A DNA stretch of 30,983 nt from Ignavibacteria bacterium UBA2333 (lineage in GTDB: Bacteria > Bacteroidota > Ignavibacteria > Kapaibacteriales > Kapaibacteriaceae). Both the position numbers and the translations under genes were made by a program. The stretch is taken from assembly GCA_002344895.1 (NCBI GenBank), contig DDUR01000066.1, positions 1-30,983 of the forward strand. The letters run 5' to 3'. Shown piece by piece: positions 22,220 through 30,750 of this stretch (positions are counted from its first letter, which is position 1; every line of letters begins with the position of its first letter). Below the pieces are notes generated by a model, which made no database searches, was not told the DNA's origin, and saw only the letters and a list, made by a program, of their open reading frames with translations.

Positions 22220-22852
22220 ATGCACTTCCACATCCTCGTGGCCGACGAACGCCACGCTATCTACGCCGAAGAAATTGTTGAGACCATCTTTGTTGCCGCT
22301 CAACAACGCGGTACAGGTATCGCACGGCGTACTCCTGAATATGTCATCAAAAAGATGACGGAAGGTAAGGCCATTATTGCCCTTACGGCCGATTCGGCAA
22401 CGTTTGCCGGATTCTGTTACGTTGAGACGTGGGAACACGGCCGGTACGTAGCCAATTCTGGTCTCATCGTAAAACCCGAGTTCCGGAAACACAATCTGGC
22501 TCGTAAGATCAAACGTGCTGCATTTGATCTTTCACGACGCAAGTTCCCGGAATCAAAAATCTTTGGTATCACAACGAGTGCTGCCGTGATGAAGATTAAC
22601 TCGGAGCTGGGATATCGCCCTGTTGCCTTCGCCGATCTCACTCAGGACGAAGACTTTTGGAATGGCTGTCGTAGCTGTCCGAATGTTGACATTCTCGAGC
22701 GTACACAGCGGAAGATGTGTCTGTGTACAGGAATGCTGTTTGACCCACTCGCGCCCGTAGCGTTTATCAGTGCTGAGGATGTTGCAGCGTCAATAGCTGA
22801 TACGTCACAACTCCATCTTTCTCTCGACGCTTCTCAGGAGCCAACGGTATGA
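22220..22852 (+). CDS. GNAT-family acyltransferase, Bacteroidota arginine-cluster type (candidate acylglutamate synthase)
   Basis: Proteins of this type precede argG in Bacteroides arginine clusters and are candidates for the first step, N-acylation of glutamate, since no classical ArgA or ArgJ is present here. The 210-residue product has the GNAT core FAGFCYVETWEHGRYVANSGLIVKPEFRKHNLARKIKRAAFDLSRRKF, where the segment after LIV is the acyl-CoA-binding region, then ITTSAAVMKINSELGYRPV. Four Cys follow at 150, 153, 167 and 169 (CRSC and CLC), a possible metal site. A tail of about 35 residues ends the protein. ATG 22220 is preferred over 22187 because the extra 11 residues overlap the leader T tract. 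It overlaps argG by ATGA. Assignment to this step is inference. Confidence 0.75.
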   Translation: MHFHILVADERHAIYAEEIVETIFVAAQQRGTGIARRTPEYVIKKMTEGKAIIALTADSATFAGFCYVETWEHGRYVANSGLIVKPEFRKHNLARKIKRAAFDLSRRKFPESKIFGITTSAAVMKINSELGYRPVAFADLTQDEDFWNGCRSCPNVDILERTQRKMCLCTGMLFDPLAPVAFISAEDVAASIADTSQLHLSLDASQEPTV

Positions 22853-24051
22853 AACCCAAGGTTGTTCTAGCATTCTCGGGCGGCCTCGACACATCGTTCT
22901 GCGCCCGATTCCTCGCCGTTGACGAGGGTATGGAGGTTCATACCGTTATTGTGAACACAGGCGGCTTTACCGACGCTGATCTTCAACGAATTGAGGATCG
23001 TGCCTATGCATGCGGAGCTGTTACACATACAACGATAGATGCTGTTCAGGAACTGTATGATCGTGTGCTGCGCTGGTGTATTGCCGGGAATGTTCTCAAG
23101 AACGGAACGTATCCACTTTCCGTATCCGCAGAACGTATCATTCAAGCTCTTGCTATTGCACGGTTCGCACGATCCGTTGGTGCAACGTACGTAGCGCACG
23201 GAAGTACCGGCGCTGGAAACGACCAGGTTCGGTTTGACCTTGTCTTCCGCATCGTCTGTCCAGAACTCGTTGTACTTACACCCATACGTGACCGTACCCT
23301 TTCTCGCGAAGAGTCCATAGCCTACCTCCAGAAACACGGTGTAACGGGAGACTGGACAAAGGCCGCCTATAGCATAAATCAAGGGCTGTGGGGCACAACC
23401 GTTGGTGGGCGTGAGACGTTAACCTCACATGAATATGTGCCAGAGTCGGCATGGGGCCTTGCTTCGCAAAAGGGGCTAGATCTATCACCACAAACACTGC
23501 ATCTTGATTTTTATCAAGGTCATCCCGTTGCCATCAACGGAAAGTCGATGTCCTCGGTCGATGTGATTCGTCAACTTGATCGCTTGGCTTCACCGTACGG
23601 TATCGGACGTGACATTCACGTCGGTGATACCATTATCGGTATTAAGGGACGTGTTGCCTTTCAGGCGGCAGCAGCCCTGCTTATAATCAAGGCACATCAC
23701 GCACTCGAAAAACACGCACTCACAAAGTGGCAGTTACAACTCAAGGATCAGCTTTCGCTGTGGTACGGACAACTGCTTCATGAAGGACAGTATCTCGAAC
23801 CAGTGATGCGTGACATTGAAGCGTTTTTTGCCTCAACACAACAGACTGTGAGTGGACGTGTTCATATCGAACTGCGTGACGAGCGTTTTGTGATCCTCGG
23901 CGTTACATCCGACAACGATCTTATGAAGTCTGACGTGGCCACCTATGGCGAGGAGAACCGCGCATGGACAGCAGATGATGTTCGCGGATATGCGACGATT
24001 GTATCCGTCTCAACACGTCTTCACACAGCACTTCATGGAGGCGCAGAATGA
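22849..24051 (+). CDS. argG: argininosuccinate synthase
   Basis: ArgG condenses citrulline and aspartate with ATP to argininosuccinate. The 400-residue protein carries the N-type ATP-pyrophosphatase P-loop FSGGLDTS (residues 9-16), the GSTGAGNDQVRFDL segment that binds citrulline and aspartate, and SINQGLWGTTVGGRET. Length is typical. It overlaps the upstream GNAT gene and downstream argC by 4 bp each, indicating one coupled operon. ArgG acts late in the pathway, so its early position means the operon is not in pathway order. Confidence 0.95.
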   Translation: MKPKVVLAFSGGLDTSFCARFLAVDEGMEVHTVIVNTGGFTDADLQRIEDRAYACGAVTHTTIDAVQELYDRVLRWCIAGNVLKNGTYPLSVSAERIIQALAIARFARSVGATYVAHGSTGAGNDQVRFDLVFRIVCPELVVLTPIRDRTLSREESIAYLQKHGVTGDWTKAAYSINQGLWGTTVGGRETLTSHEYVPESAWGLASQKGLDLSPQTLHLDFYQGHPVAINGKSMSSVDVIRQLDRLASPYGIGRDIHVGDTIIGIKGRVAFQAAAALLIIKAHHALEKHALTKWQLQLKDQLSLWYGQLLHEGQYLEPVMRDIEAFFASTQQTVSGRVHIELRDERFVILGVTSDNDLMKSDVATYGEENRAWTADDVRGYATIVSVSTRLHTALHGGAE

Positions 24052-24986
24052 AGGTCGACATTGTTGGTGCTGCCGGATACGGTGGTGGTGAGGTGATACG
24101 GCTGTTACTGCAACATCCAATGCACTGTGACATACGGTGTACGAGTTCAACCTTTGTTGGAGCATCGGTCGCAGATGTTCACAAAGATCTCGCCGGCGAG
24201 TACGACGTTCCGTTTGCTGCGGACGTTCGGCCTGATACGGACGTAATCTTTCTCTGTGGTGGACACGGCGCGTCAGCAACGTGGATGAAGAACCACACCG
24301 TTGCTGACACAACGTTAGTGATTGACCTCAGTGCAGACTTCCGTGCAGATACATCATGGACGTACGGACTCAGCGAAGTGCATCACGATGCCATTCGTAC
24401 GTCGCGTCGTATTGCCAATCCCGGATGTTTTGCGACAAGTATCGAACTTGGACTGTATCCGTTACGTGGTATCGTTAACGATAACACCGACATTCACATT
24501 CATGCCGTTACAGGTTCTACGGGAGCTGGTCAGCAACCAACAGACACAACACACTTTTCGTGGCGTACGGCCAATCAGTCCGTCTATAAACCCTTTGAGC
24601 ATCAGCATCTCGCTGAAATCACGGCAACGTTAGCCCCTTTTGCCCCTTCACTACTCTTTGTGCCCATGCGCGGTGCCTTTGCACGTGGTATTCATACGTC
24701 GATGACGTTTCGTACTGCAGAGGCACATCGAATCATTGACGCTGTCAAATCATTTGCGGTATCGACACGATTTGTACGCTACTATGATGATCTCCCGGAT
24801 CTCAAACGAGTGATCAATACAAATCGCTGTGCACTTGGTGTTACGGTGCAGGGCGATCGTGTCCTTATCGTTTCTGTGTTGGACAATCTCATCAAGGGCG
24901 CGGCAGGACAGGCCGTGCAGAACATGAACATTGCGCTTGGCCTTGCCGAAGACAGTGGTCTCAATCTTAAATCTATCGTCTACTAA
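24048..24986 (+). CDS. argC: N-acyl-gamma-glutamyl-phosphate reductase
   Basis: ArgC reduces N-acyl-glutamyl phosphate to the semialdehyde with NADPH. The 312-residue product begins VDIVGAAGYGGGEVIRLL, the nucleotide-binding loop, and contains the catalytic cysteine at residue 127 in NPGCFATSIELGLYPL, then HAVTGSTGAGQQP and VPMRGAFARGIHTSMTF. It is slightly shorter than many ArgC proteins. It overlaps argG by ATGA and is followed by the carbamoyltransferase after 6 bp. argD, often next to it, is missing. Whether the acyl group is acetyl or succinyl cannot be read from this protein. Confidence 0.94.
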   Translation: MKVDIVGAAGYGGGEVIRLLLQHPMHCDIRCTSSTFVGASVADVHKDLAGEYDVPFAADVRPDTDVIFLCGGHGASATWMKNHTVADTTLVIDLSADFRADTSWTYGLSEVHHDAIRTSRRIANPGCFATSIELGLYPLRGIVNDNTDIHIHAVTGSTGAGQQPTDTTHFSWRTANQSVYKPFEHQHLAEITATLAPFAPSLLFVPMRGAFARGIHTSMTFRTAEAHRIIDAVKSFAVSTRFVRYYDDLPDLKRVINTNRCALGVTVQGDRVLIVSVLDNLIKGAAGQAVQNMNIALGLAEDSGLNLKSIVY

Positions 24987-24992
24987 CGAGCC

Positions 24993-25952
24993 ATGAAACG
25001 ATTTACCTCTGTTCACGACGTTCCGAACATCGACGACCTCGTACGTTCTGCACGTGAGTTTAAGTCCGCACCACGTCGGTCTGAGTCTCTCGGAAGTGGA
25101 CTTACCATGGGCCTACTCTTCCTGAACCCATCATTACGCACAAGAATGAGCACACACATTGCTGCTCGTAATCTTGGAATCGACGTGATGGTACTCAATG
25201 TTGGAAATGACACGTGGTCGATAGAAACGCGTGATGGTATTTTGATGGACGGTGCTGCAGGCGAACACATGAAGGAAGCGGCCGGTGTCCTTGGACGATA
25301 CTGCGATCTATTGGGAATCAGAACCTTTCCTGGACTTGTTGACCGTGACTATGATTACGCGGAAACAGTGCTAGAGTCGTTCATAACATCGTGTAATAAG
25401 CCGGTTGTCTCACTGGAGAGTGCAACACGGCATCCTCTGCAGAGTCTTGCCGACCTTGTTACAATTGACGAGCATAAACAAACGCCTCGGCCCAAGGTTG
25501 TCCTCACGTGGGCGGCACATCCTAAAGCGCTGCCGCAGGCAGTACCAAACTCCTTTGTAGAGTGGATGCGTCGTGCGCCGGTGGACCTCGTGATTACGCA
25601 TCCCGAGGGCTATGAACTCGCTGAAGAGTTTGTTGGAGATGTTCCGGTAGAGTACAATCAAGATGTTGCGCTTGACGGTGCCGACTTTGTTTATGCAAAA
25701 AACTGGAGCTCGTATCGTGACTACGGAAAGATTGTCAACACTGATCCTACCTGGCAGATAACACGCAACAAGATGGCACGCACGGCTCAGGCCAAGTTTA
25801 TGCACTGCTTGCCAGTACGCCGGAATGTTATTGTTGCTGACGACGTTCTGGATTCCGCATCGAGTATTGTCCTCGACGAAGCCGAAAATCGTATCTATGC
25901 TGCACAAGCTGTACTAGCGGCCATGGTACAGGACCTTCGGAGTTCATCATGA
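24993..25952 (+). CDS. argF': N-acyl-ornithine carbamoyltransferase (N-succinyl- or N-acetyl-ornithine type)
   Basis: This enzyme transfers carbamoyl phosphate to N-acyl-ornithine, giving N-acyl-citrulline, instead of using free ornithine. The 319-residue protein has the carbamoyl-phosphate motif FLNPSLRTR (43-51), HPLQ (147-150), the family-specific THPEGYEL and VYAKNW regions, and HCLPVRRN (271-278). By memory-based alignment it resembles the Bacteroides fragilis N-succinylornithine enzyme closely in length and motifs. Position 90, Pro in that enzyme and Glu (E92) in the Xanthomonas N-acetylornithine enzyme, is Gly here (MDGAAGEH), so the acyl preference is uncertain. Absence of Glu favours succinyl. 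It overlaps argB by ATGA. Confidence 0.9.
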   Translation: MKRFTSVHDVPNIDDLVRSAREFKSAPRRSESLGSGLTMGLLFLNPSLRTRMSTHIAARNLGIDVMVLNVGNDTWSIETRDGILMDGAAGEHMKEAAGVLGRYCDLLGIRTFPGLVDRDYDYAETVLESFITSCNKPVVSLESATRHPLQSLADLVTIDEHKQTPRPKVVLTWAAHPKALPQAVPNSFVEWMRRAPVDLVITHPEGYELAEEFVGDVPVEYNQDVALDGADFVYAKNWSSYRDYGKIVNTDPTWQITRNKMARTAQAKFMHCLPVRRNVIVADDVLDSASSIVLDEAENRIYAAQAVLAAMVQDLRSSS

Positions 25953-26710
25953 TTCGTGTGATCAAGATTGGCGGCGCAATCGTTGATGATGAAGCAGTCC
26001 TTGTCTCAACATTGACGGCTCTTGCCCCTTTTGCCCCCTTCATACTCATCCATGGTGGTGGACGTGTCGCAACTGACCTTGCACGTCAGCTTGGCATTCA
26101 ACAAACGATGGTGAACGGTAGGCGCGTTACGGATGCAGATACCCTGAAGGTCGTTGTCCAAACGTATGCCGGTCTTATCAACAAAACCATTGTTGCTCGT
26201 CTACAAGCCCTCGGTGTGAATACGATTGGTTTGACGGGCGCAGATCTTGATGTTGTACGTGCCCATCGTCGTGCCGTTGGCGAGGTAGACTATGGATTTG
26301 TTGGTGATGTTGACGATGTACGACGTGACGTGCTGCAGCAGTTTCTATCGAAGGGCCAATCCATCGTTCTTGCACCAATCACTCATGACGGTGCAGGAAC
26401 ACTTCTGAATACAAATGCCGATACACTGGCTTCTGCCGTGGCGTCAGCACTTGGTAAAGATGCCGAGCTCGTCTTTCTGTTTGAACACGCTGGCGTATTA
26501 CGCGACGTTCGTGACACAACATCAACAATTCCATCATTGTCGCGTTACCAGGCGAGTCGGCTCATTGCAGACGGAATACTCACAGACGGTATGCTTCCCA
26601 AACTCGAAGCGGCATTTGCGGCAGCAGAGGCGGGCGTCACACAGGTGCGCATAACACGATATGACACACCAGATGCGGGGACACAGATTCTCGGGGAGCA
26701 AACGTTGTGA
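25949..26710 (+). CDS. argB: N-acylglutamate kinase
   Basis: ArgB phosphorylates the gamma-carboxylate of N-acyl-glutamate. The 253-residue amino-acid-kinase protein has IKIGGAIVDD (5-14), LIHGGGRVATDLARQLG, NGRRVTDADTLKVV, IGLTGADLD and TLLNTNADTLASAVA. Its length and lack of an extra N-terminal helix fit the arginine-insensitive E. coli-like class, so feedback control probably acts elsewhere, perhaps on the GNAT protein or on transcription. It overlaps argF' and argE by 4 bp each. A short coding segment giving LAPFAP is shared with argC. Confidence 0.93.
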   Translation: MIRVIKIGGAIVDDEAVLVSTLTALAPFAPFILIHGGGRVATDLARQLGIQQTMVNGRRVTDADTLKVVVQTYAGLINKTIVARLQALGVNTIGLTGADLDVVRAHRRAVGEVDYGFVGDVDDVRRDVLQQFLSKGQSIVLAPITHDGAGTLLNTNADTLASAVASALGKDAELVFLFEHAGVLRDVRDTTSTIPSLSRYQASRLIADGILTDGMLPKLEAAFAAAEAGVTQVRITRYDTPDAGTQILGEQTL

Positions 26711-27798
26711 GTAGACGAACGATAGATCACGCACGTGGTCTCCTCAAACGATTAATCGCAACACCGTCGTTCAGCCGCGAAGAATCGGAGACGGCAGCAC
26801 TTCTATTTGATGAACTGGTTTCTGCTGGCTGTGCAAACGTCGAGCGATTTGGCAACAACGTGGTTGCCTGGCATGTTGCTCAGGATAGTTCTGCGCCAAT
26901 TCTGTTGTTAAACAGTCATCACGATACCGTACGTCCAGGTGATGGATGGCAGACCGATCCATTTGTACCTGTTGTTGACGAAGACCGAATTATTGGACTC
27001 GGGTCCAACGATGCAGGTGGTGCGCTCGTAACAATGCTTGAAACGTTTCTTAAACTCTGTGAGCTGCCAAGTTTACCGTGGACGATATGTTTTGCTGCAA
27101 CGGCTGAAGAAGAGATCAGTGGCACGGGTGGTATGGCCTATCTCGCAGAGCACGTCTTTGTTAACGAACGTCGGCCCGCACTGGCCCTTGTTGGTGAGCC
27201 AACATCCATGAACATGGCCATTGCCGAGCGTGGACTCGTTGTGCTTGATTGTTTGGCTAAGGGGCGAACGGGGCATGCCGCTCGAAACGAGGGCGTAAAC
27301 GCTATCAACATTGCGATCGACGATATCCAGTGGATACGGTCGTACGACTTCGAGAAGATAGGCCCACTGCTTGGTCCAGTGGGAATGACCGTAACACAGA
27401 TCTCTGCAGGAACGCAGCATAACGTTGTACCGGACAAGTGTTCCTTTGTTGTTGACGTCCGGGTGAATGAATGTTATACGAATGCCGACGTTGTTGACAT
27501 TGTACGGAGTCACCTTCAGAGCGACGTAACACCACGATCACTTCGATTACGATCATCTCACATTGATCCTGACCATTCAATCGTCCGTGTAGGTGAACAA
27601 CTTGGAAGAACGGCCTATGGATCACCAACAATGAGTGATCAGGCCTTACTACCCGAGGGGATTCCGTCGATGAAGATCGGACCTGGTGACTCGGCTCGTT
27701 CACACACACCAAACGAGTATCTGCGTTTACAAGAGTTAGAGAATGGAGTGAAGGGTATCTACGAGCTTGTGACAACCTTCTTGTTGGGCAAACAATGA
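26707..27798 (+). CDS. argE: N-acyl-ornithine/N-acyl-citrulline deacylase (M20 family)
   Basis: In pathways using an N-acyl-ornithine carbamoyltransferase, this enzyme removes the acyl group from N-acyl-citrulline to release citrulline. The 363-residue M20 metallopeptidase-like protein has the metal-binding NSHHDTVRP (69-77), GSNDAGGALV, the catalytic glutamates of ATAEEEISGTGG, and a late histidine in SARSHTPNEYL. It starts at GTG 26707, overlapping the argB stop (GTGA), and ends overlapping argH. Context rather than sequence points to acyl-citrulline as its substrate. Confidence 0.88.
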   Translation: MSRRTIDHARGLLKRLIATPSFSREESETAALLFDELVSAGCANVERFGNNVVAWHVAQDSSAPILLLNSHHDTVRPGDGWQTDPFVPVVDEDRIIGLGSNDAGGALVTMLETFLKLCELPSLPWTICFAATAEEEISGTGGMAYLAEHVFVNERRPALALVGEPTSMNMAIAERGLVVLDCLAKGRTGHAARNEGVNAINIAIDDIQWIRSYDFEKIGPLLGPVGMTVTQISAGTQHNVVPDKCSFVVDVRVNECYTNADVVDIVRSHLQSDVTPRSLRLRSSHIDPDHSIVRVGEQLGRTAYGSPTMSDQALLPEGIPSMKIGPGDSARSHTPNEYLRLQELENGVKGIYELVTTFLLGKQ

Positions 27799-29096
27799 AA
27801 CTCTGGGATAAAGGCGTCAACATCGACGCTATCATGGAAGACTTTACGGTCGGCTCCGACCGTGACATGGACCTTCGGCTCGCACGTTGGGACGTTGTTG
27901 CATCAATAGCCCACACCAACATGCTCGTTACGGTGGGACTCCTTGGTGAAGCTGATGGTAAGGCCCTTGTGGCGGCACTATCCGATCTTCTTGTAGACAT
28001 TGATGCTGGAGAGTTTACGATACCCGACGACGCCGAGGATGTTCACTCACACGTTGAGCGACTGCTCACTGAAAAGCTCGGAGACATAGGAAAACGTATT
28101 CACACTGGCAGGTCAAGAAACGATCAGGTCCTCGTCGATCTTAAACTCTTCTTGCGCCATGAACTCCGGCAGATCCGCAGTCTCGTGTTGGATGTTGCAG
28201 AATGCCTGTTAACCATGGCGCAGAAACATCGTTCTGTAGGTCTCCCTGGTTACACACATCATCAGGTTGCCATGCCGTCGAGTTTTGGTCTGTGGTTCGG
28301 AGGATATGCCGAAGCACTCCTCGAAGATGTCAGTGTGCTGGACATGGCCATTTACGCAGCGAATGCAAATCCGCTCGGCTCTGCTGCGGGGTATGGTTCT
28401 ACCTTCCCGCTTGATCGTGAAGAAACAACCAGAGCACTCAACTTCCATCGTTTACATGTTACGAGCACGTTTGCCCAAATGTCGCGTGGCCGCACGGAAA
28501 AGCTGGCTGCACTTGCTCTAGGACAAGTTGCTTCAACACTCGCACGGTATGCCCACGACGTTGTCTTGTACTGCTCCCAGAATCTCAAGTTCATCAGTTT
28601 ACCAGATGAATTCACGACGGGCAGTAGTATTATGCCACACAAAAAGAATCCGGACATCTTTGAAGTCCTACGTTCACGCTGTAATCGACTCCAGTCAACA
28701 CATCTTGAGATAAACAGTGTCCTCACAAACCTAGCATCGGGTTATCACCGTGACGTACAGTTTATCAAGGAAACAATCATCAGAGCAATTGACGAGATGC
28801 AGACCTGCCTGCGCGTTACGCTGCATGGTACGCCGCACATCACACCAGAAACAAACATTTTGCAGCGTGACCTGTATACCTATGCCTACACCGTGGATCG
28901 TGTAGACGAACTCGTCCGCAGTGGTATACCATTCCGTGACGCCTATCAAACTGTCGCCGGTGAAGTCTCTTCAGGAACGTTTGTTGTACCAGAAACAACA
29001 ACGTCAACACACATTGGTAGTATTGGTAATCCTGGACTTGAGATCCTGGAAAGGAGGTTACAGGAGTTGAGGCTGACGCTGGGTTACGCTGGCTGA
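27795..29096 (+). CDS. argH: argininosuccinate lyase, C-terminus encoded by a repeat
   Basis: ArgH cleaves argininosuccinate to arginine and fumarate. The 433-residue protein belongs to the fumarase/aspartase superfamily. It has EDVHSHVERLL, HTGRSRNDQV (103-112), PGYTHHQVAMPSSFG with the catalytic-region histidines, and the flexible serine loop GSSIMPHKKNPD (276-287). It is slightly shorter than the usual 450-460. The last eight residues (RLTLGYAG) are encoded by tandem decamer repeats that continue beyond the stop codon, so the natural end may have been altered by repeat insertion. It is the last gene of the arg operon. Confidence 0.95.
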   Translation: MKLWDKGVNIDAIMEDFTVGSDRDMDLRLARWDVVASIAHTNMLVTVGLLGEADGKALVAALSDLLVDIDAGEFTIPDDAEDVHSHVERLLTEKLGDIGKRIHTGRSRNDQVLVDLKLFLRHELRQIRSLVLDVAECLLTMAQKHRSVGLPGYTHHQVAMPSSFGLWFGGYAEALLEDVSVLDMAIYAANANPLGSAAGYGSTFPLDREETTRALNFHRLHVTSTFAQMSRGRTEKLAALALGQVASTLARYAHDVVLYCSQNLKFISLPDEFTTGSSIMPHKKNPDIFEVLRSRCNRLQSTHLEINSVLTNLASGYHRDVQFIKETIIRAIDEMQTCLRVTLHGTPHITPETNILQRDLYTYAYTVDRVDELVRSGIPFRDAYQTVAGEVSSGTFVVPETTTSTHIGSIGNPGLEILERRLQELRLTLGYAG

Positions 29097-29110
29097 CGCT
29101 GGCTGACGCA
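29071..29110 (+). repeat. four tandem decamers TKACGCTGGS spanning the argH stop
   Basis: Blocks 29071-29080, 29081-29090, 29091-29100 and 29101-29110 read GGCTGACGCT, GGGTTACGCT, GGCTGACGCT and GGCTGACGCA. The period is exactly 10 bp. The same unit is found inverted at 29138-29157 and direct at 30751-30790. Confidence 0.85.
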
Positions 29111-29137
29111 GGGCAGTTCTATAAGCAATGAACGAAG

Positions 29138-29157
29138 TGTAACCCAGCGTAACCCAG
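29138..29157 (-). repeat. inverted decamer copy, forms a stem with the argH repeat
   Basis: CCAGCGTAACCCAG (29144-29157) is the exact reverse complement of CTGGGTTACGCTGG (29079-29092), giving a 14-bp stem with a 51-nt loop. This could end or protect the arg operon transcript. TATAAGCAA occurs on both sides of this copy (29120-29128 and 29158-29166). Confidence 0.75.
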
Positions 29158-29181
29158 TATAAGCAAGTGTGTCCTCCCCAT

Positions 29182-29229
29182 CTGCCTCCCCACCATCAAC
29201 CCCACCTGCCTCCCCACCATTAACCCCAC
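29182..29229. repeat. 24-bp tandem repeat, two copies
   Basis: Two adjacent 24-bp units, each starting CTGCCTCCCCACCAT and ending AACCCCAC, differ at one base (29182-29205 and 29206-29229). A partial unit (TCCTCCCCA) precedes them. They end 3 bp before the stop codon of the minus-strand T9SS gene. Confidence 0.8.
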
Positions 29230-29232
29230 CAA

Positions 29233-30705
29233 TTACTGCTGCACCACGATCGGAATAAACCTTCGTCGTTCGTGGGTTAGAACATCGACGTAATAGATAC
29301 CAGACGGTACGTGACGAATGTTGACAACAAGAGAGCCATCAGCATGAGGAAAACAGGGGCAGACGTAGGATCGACCCTGAACATCAACGACACGAACGGT
29401 AGTAGTTCCTGTGAAAAGTTCACCAAGTGTTACCGTCTCCGATGCAGGATTCGGGAACACATGAATTTGACCAACTGCCTCCGCATTTTCTACCAGCAAA
29501 ACAGTCGGTACAATTTTCAGCATTGCATAGTGTTCTGTTCCCTGTGCGACATACCGGGTGCGCGTCATGTAAACATTCATCGTTATTGGATCAAGTGAGA
29601 AGTTCACAAAACTTTGACTTCGATCGGGTCGTACGAGCCACCTCCATGTTCGACCAGTATCAACGGTAATAATTACACCCATGTAATTTTCAGACTCTCG
29701 TGTTGAATCCTGAGTAAAACGAACGGTTGAGATGTAGGTACCGCGCCGTAGGGGATGGAAGGTTTCGAATTGCGAATCCTCTTTGAATGCACCGACTATT
29801 GGGTCAATGTAAAGACTCGGCAAGTGTACTTGATATTCGCTCAAGAGCTTCTCTTGAATTCTGTCGCTCCAGAGGAGTGTGTCGCAGGTCGAATTGTCAA
29901 AATCACACAGAACCGGCACATTTGGCCGAGCAAGTCGAGAACCTCGGAATACACTGCTGTTTTGTCCCCAATAGTTATTGAGTATGCCAATGTCTGGATG
30001 AGGAAAAAGTTCTCCTGTTTCAAGAGTAAGCCGATACCACTCATCAATGTTCGGCGAGCCGAATCCATCATCACCATTCACAGCAACAAAGAGATACTTT
30101 GAGTCAGCATAATCAACTCGAGCTTTCACCTTACGCGAGAGCCCTTGTGAGGCCTCTGGCAGTTCATATTCGCGCCACGTGCGGCCATCATCTGTGGATG
30201 TGTATAGTGTCTCGTAGGTTGACACGCGACCACTAATCGTTCCAATTGCAATTAGTATATCTGTAGCTATAGGATGAATAAACATCTCTCGCAGTCGAAG
30301 CATATCACGTTTGTCATCCTGACCAATTGTGTCGCGATGTACTACACGCCCAAAGCGCACAATCCAGAACTCTTGTGATCCAAGACTGTCATTCGCAGAC
30401 TGCCGACCTACCATCCTGCTCCCGATACCAGGTATGATCCCGTAGGCAGGAGTCGCGAATTCCGTGACGAATGACCACGTGTTACCTGAATTAATACTAA
30501 CCTGAATCTGATATTTTTCATTGCCAGGATAGAATTCGCGAAGAACCGTGTCGCCGTAAGCTTGGATGGCACCAACGCCCGTGTCTTGCCATTCACCAAG
30601 AACATCGATACGCCCATAATCATCCTGCCCACAGGCATCGGTTCGTGATACCACGAATAACGTGATCAGAAAAAGAACAAAGGTTGCGATTCGACTATTC
30701 AACAT
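29233..30705 (-). CDS. T9SS-secreted protein with Asp-box (BNR-like) repeats
   Basis: The 490-residue protein has a hydrophobic N-terminal signal segment (residues 6-20, FLITLFVVS) followed by TDACGQDD. Three Asp-box motifs, INSGNTWSF (71-79), STDDGRTWRE (170-179) and VDTGRTWRW (348-356), suggest a beta-propeller like those of sialidases or photosynthesis-assembly proteins. Residues 411-490 form a type A T9SS sorting domain: QIHVFPNPASETVTLGEL, VVDVQGRS and VPSGIYYVDVL. It is therefore probably exported and anchored or released at the cell surface. The Asp-box motif alone does not define a substrate, and catalytic sialidase residues are not evident. It is the only gene on the minus strand and is bordered on both sides by the decamer repeat. 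Confidence 0.82.
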   Translation of the reverse strand: MLNSRIATFVLFLITLFVVSRTDACGQDDYGRIDVLGEWQDTGVGAIQAYGDTVLREFYPGNEKYQIQVSINSGNTWSFVTEFATPAYGIIPGIGSRMVGRQSANDSLGSQEFWIVRFGRVVHRDTIGQDDKRDMLRLREMFIHPIATDILIAIGTISGRVSTYETLYTSTDDGRTWREYELPEASQGLSRKVKARVDYADSKYLFVAVNGDDGFGSPNIDEWYRLTLETGELFPHPDIGILNNYWGQNSSVFRGSRLARPNVPVLCDFDNSTCDTLLWSDRIQEKLLSEYQVHLPSLYIDPIVGAFKEDSQFETFHPLRRGTYISTVRFTQDSTRESENYMGVIITVDTGRTWRWLVRPDRSQSFVNFSLDPITMNVYMTRTRYVAQGTEHYAMLKIVPTVLLVENAEAVGQIHVFPNPASETVTLGELFTGTTTVRVVDVQGRSYVCPCFPHADGSLVVNIRHVPSGIYYVDVLTHERRRFIPIVVQQ

Positions 30706-30750
30706 GTTGATGTATCTCCAAAATGTATGCTGCGTTCAGAACATACGAAG

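Noticed and set aside
27305..28000. 231-codon minus-strand frame across argE and argH
   Set aside because: It is a low-complexity Ser/Arg-rich shadow of two certain genes.
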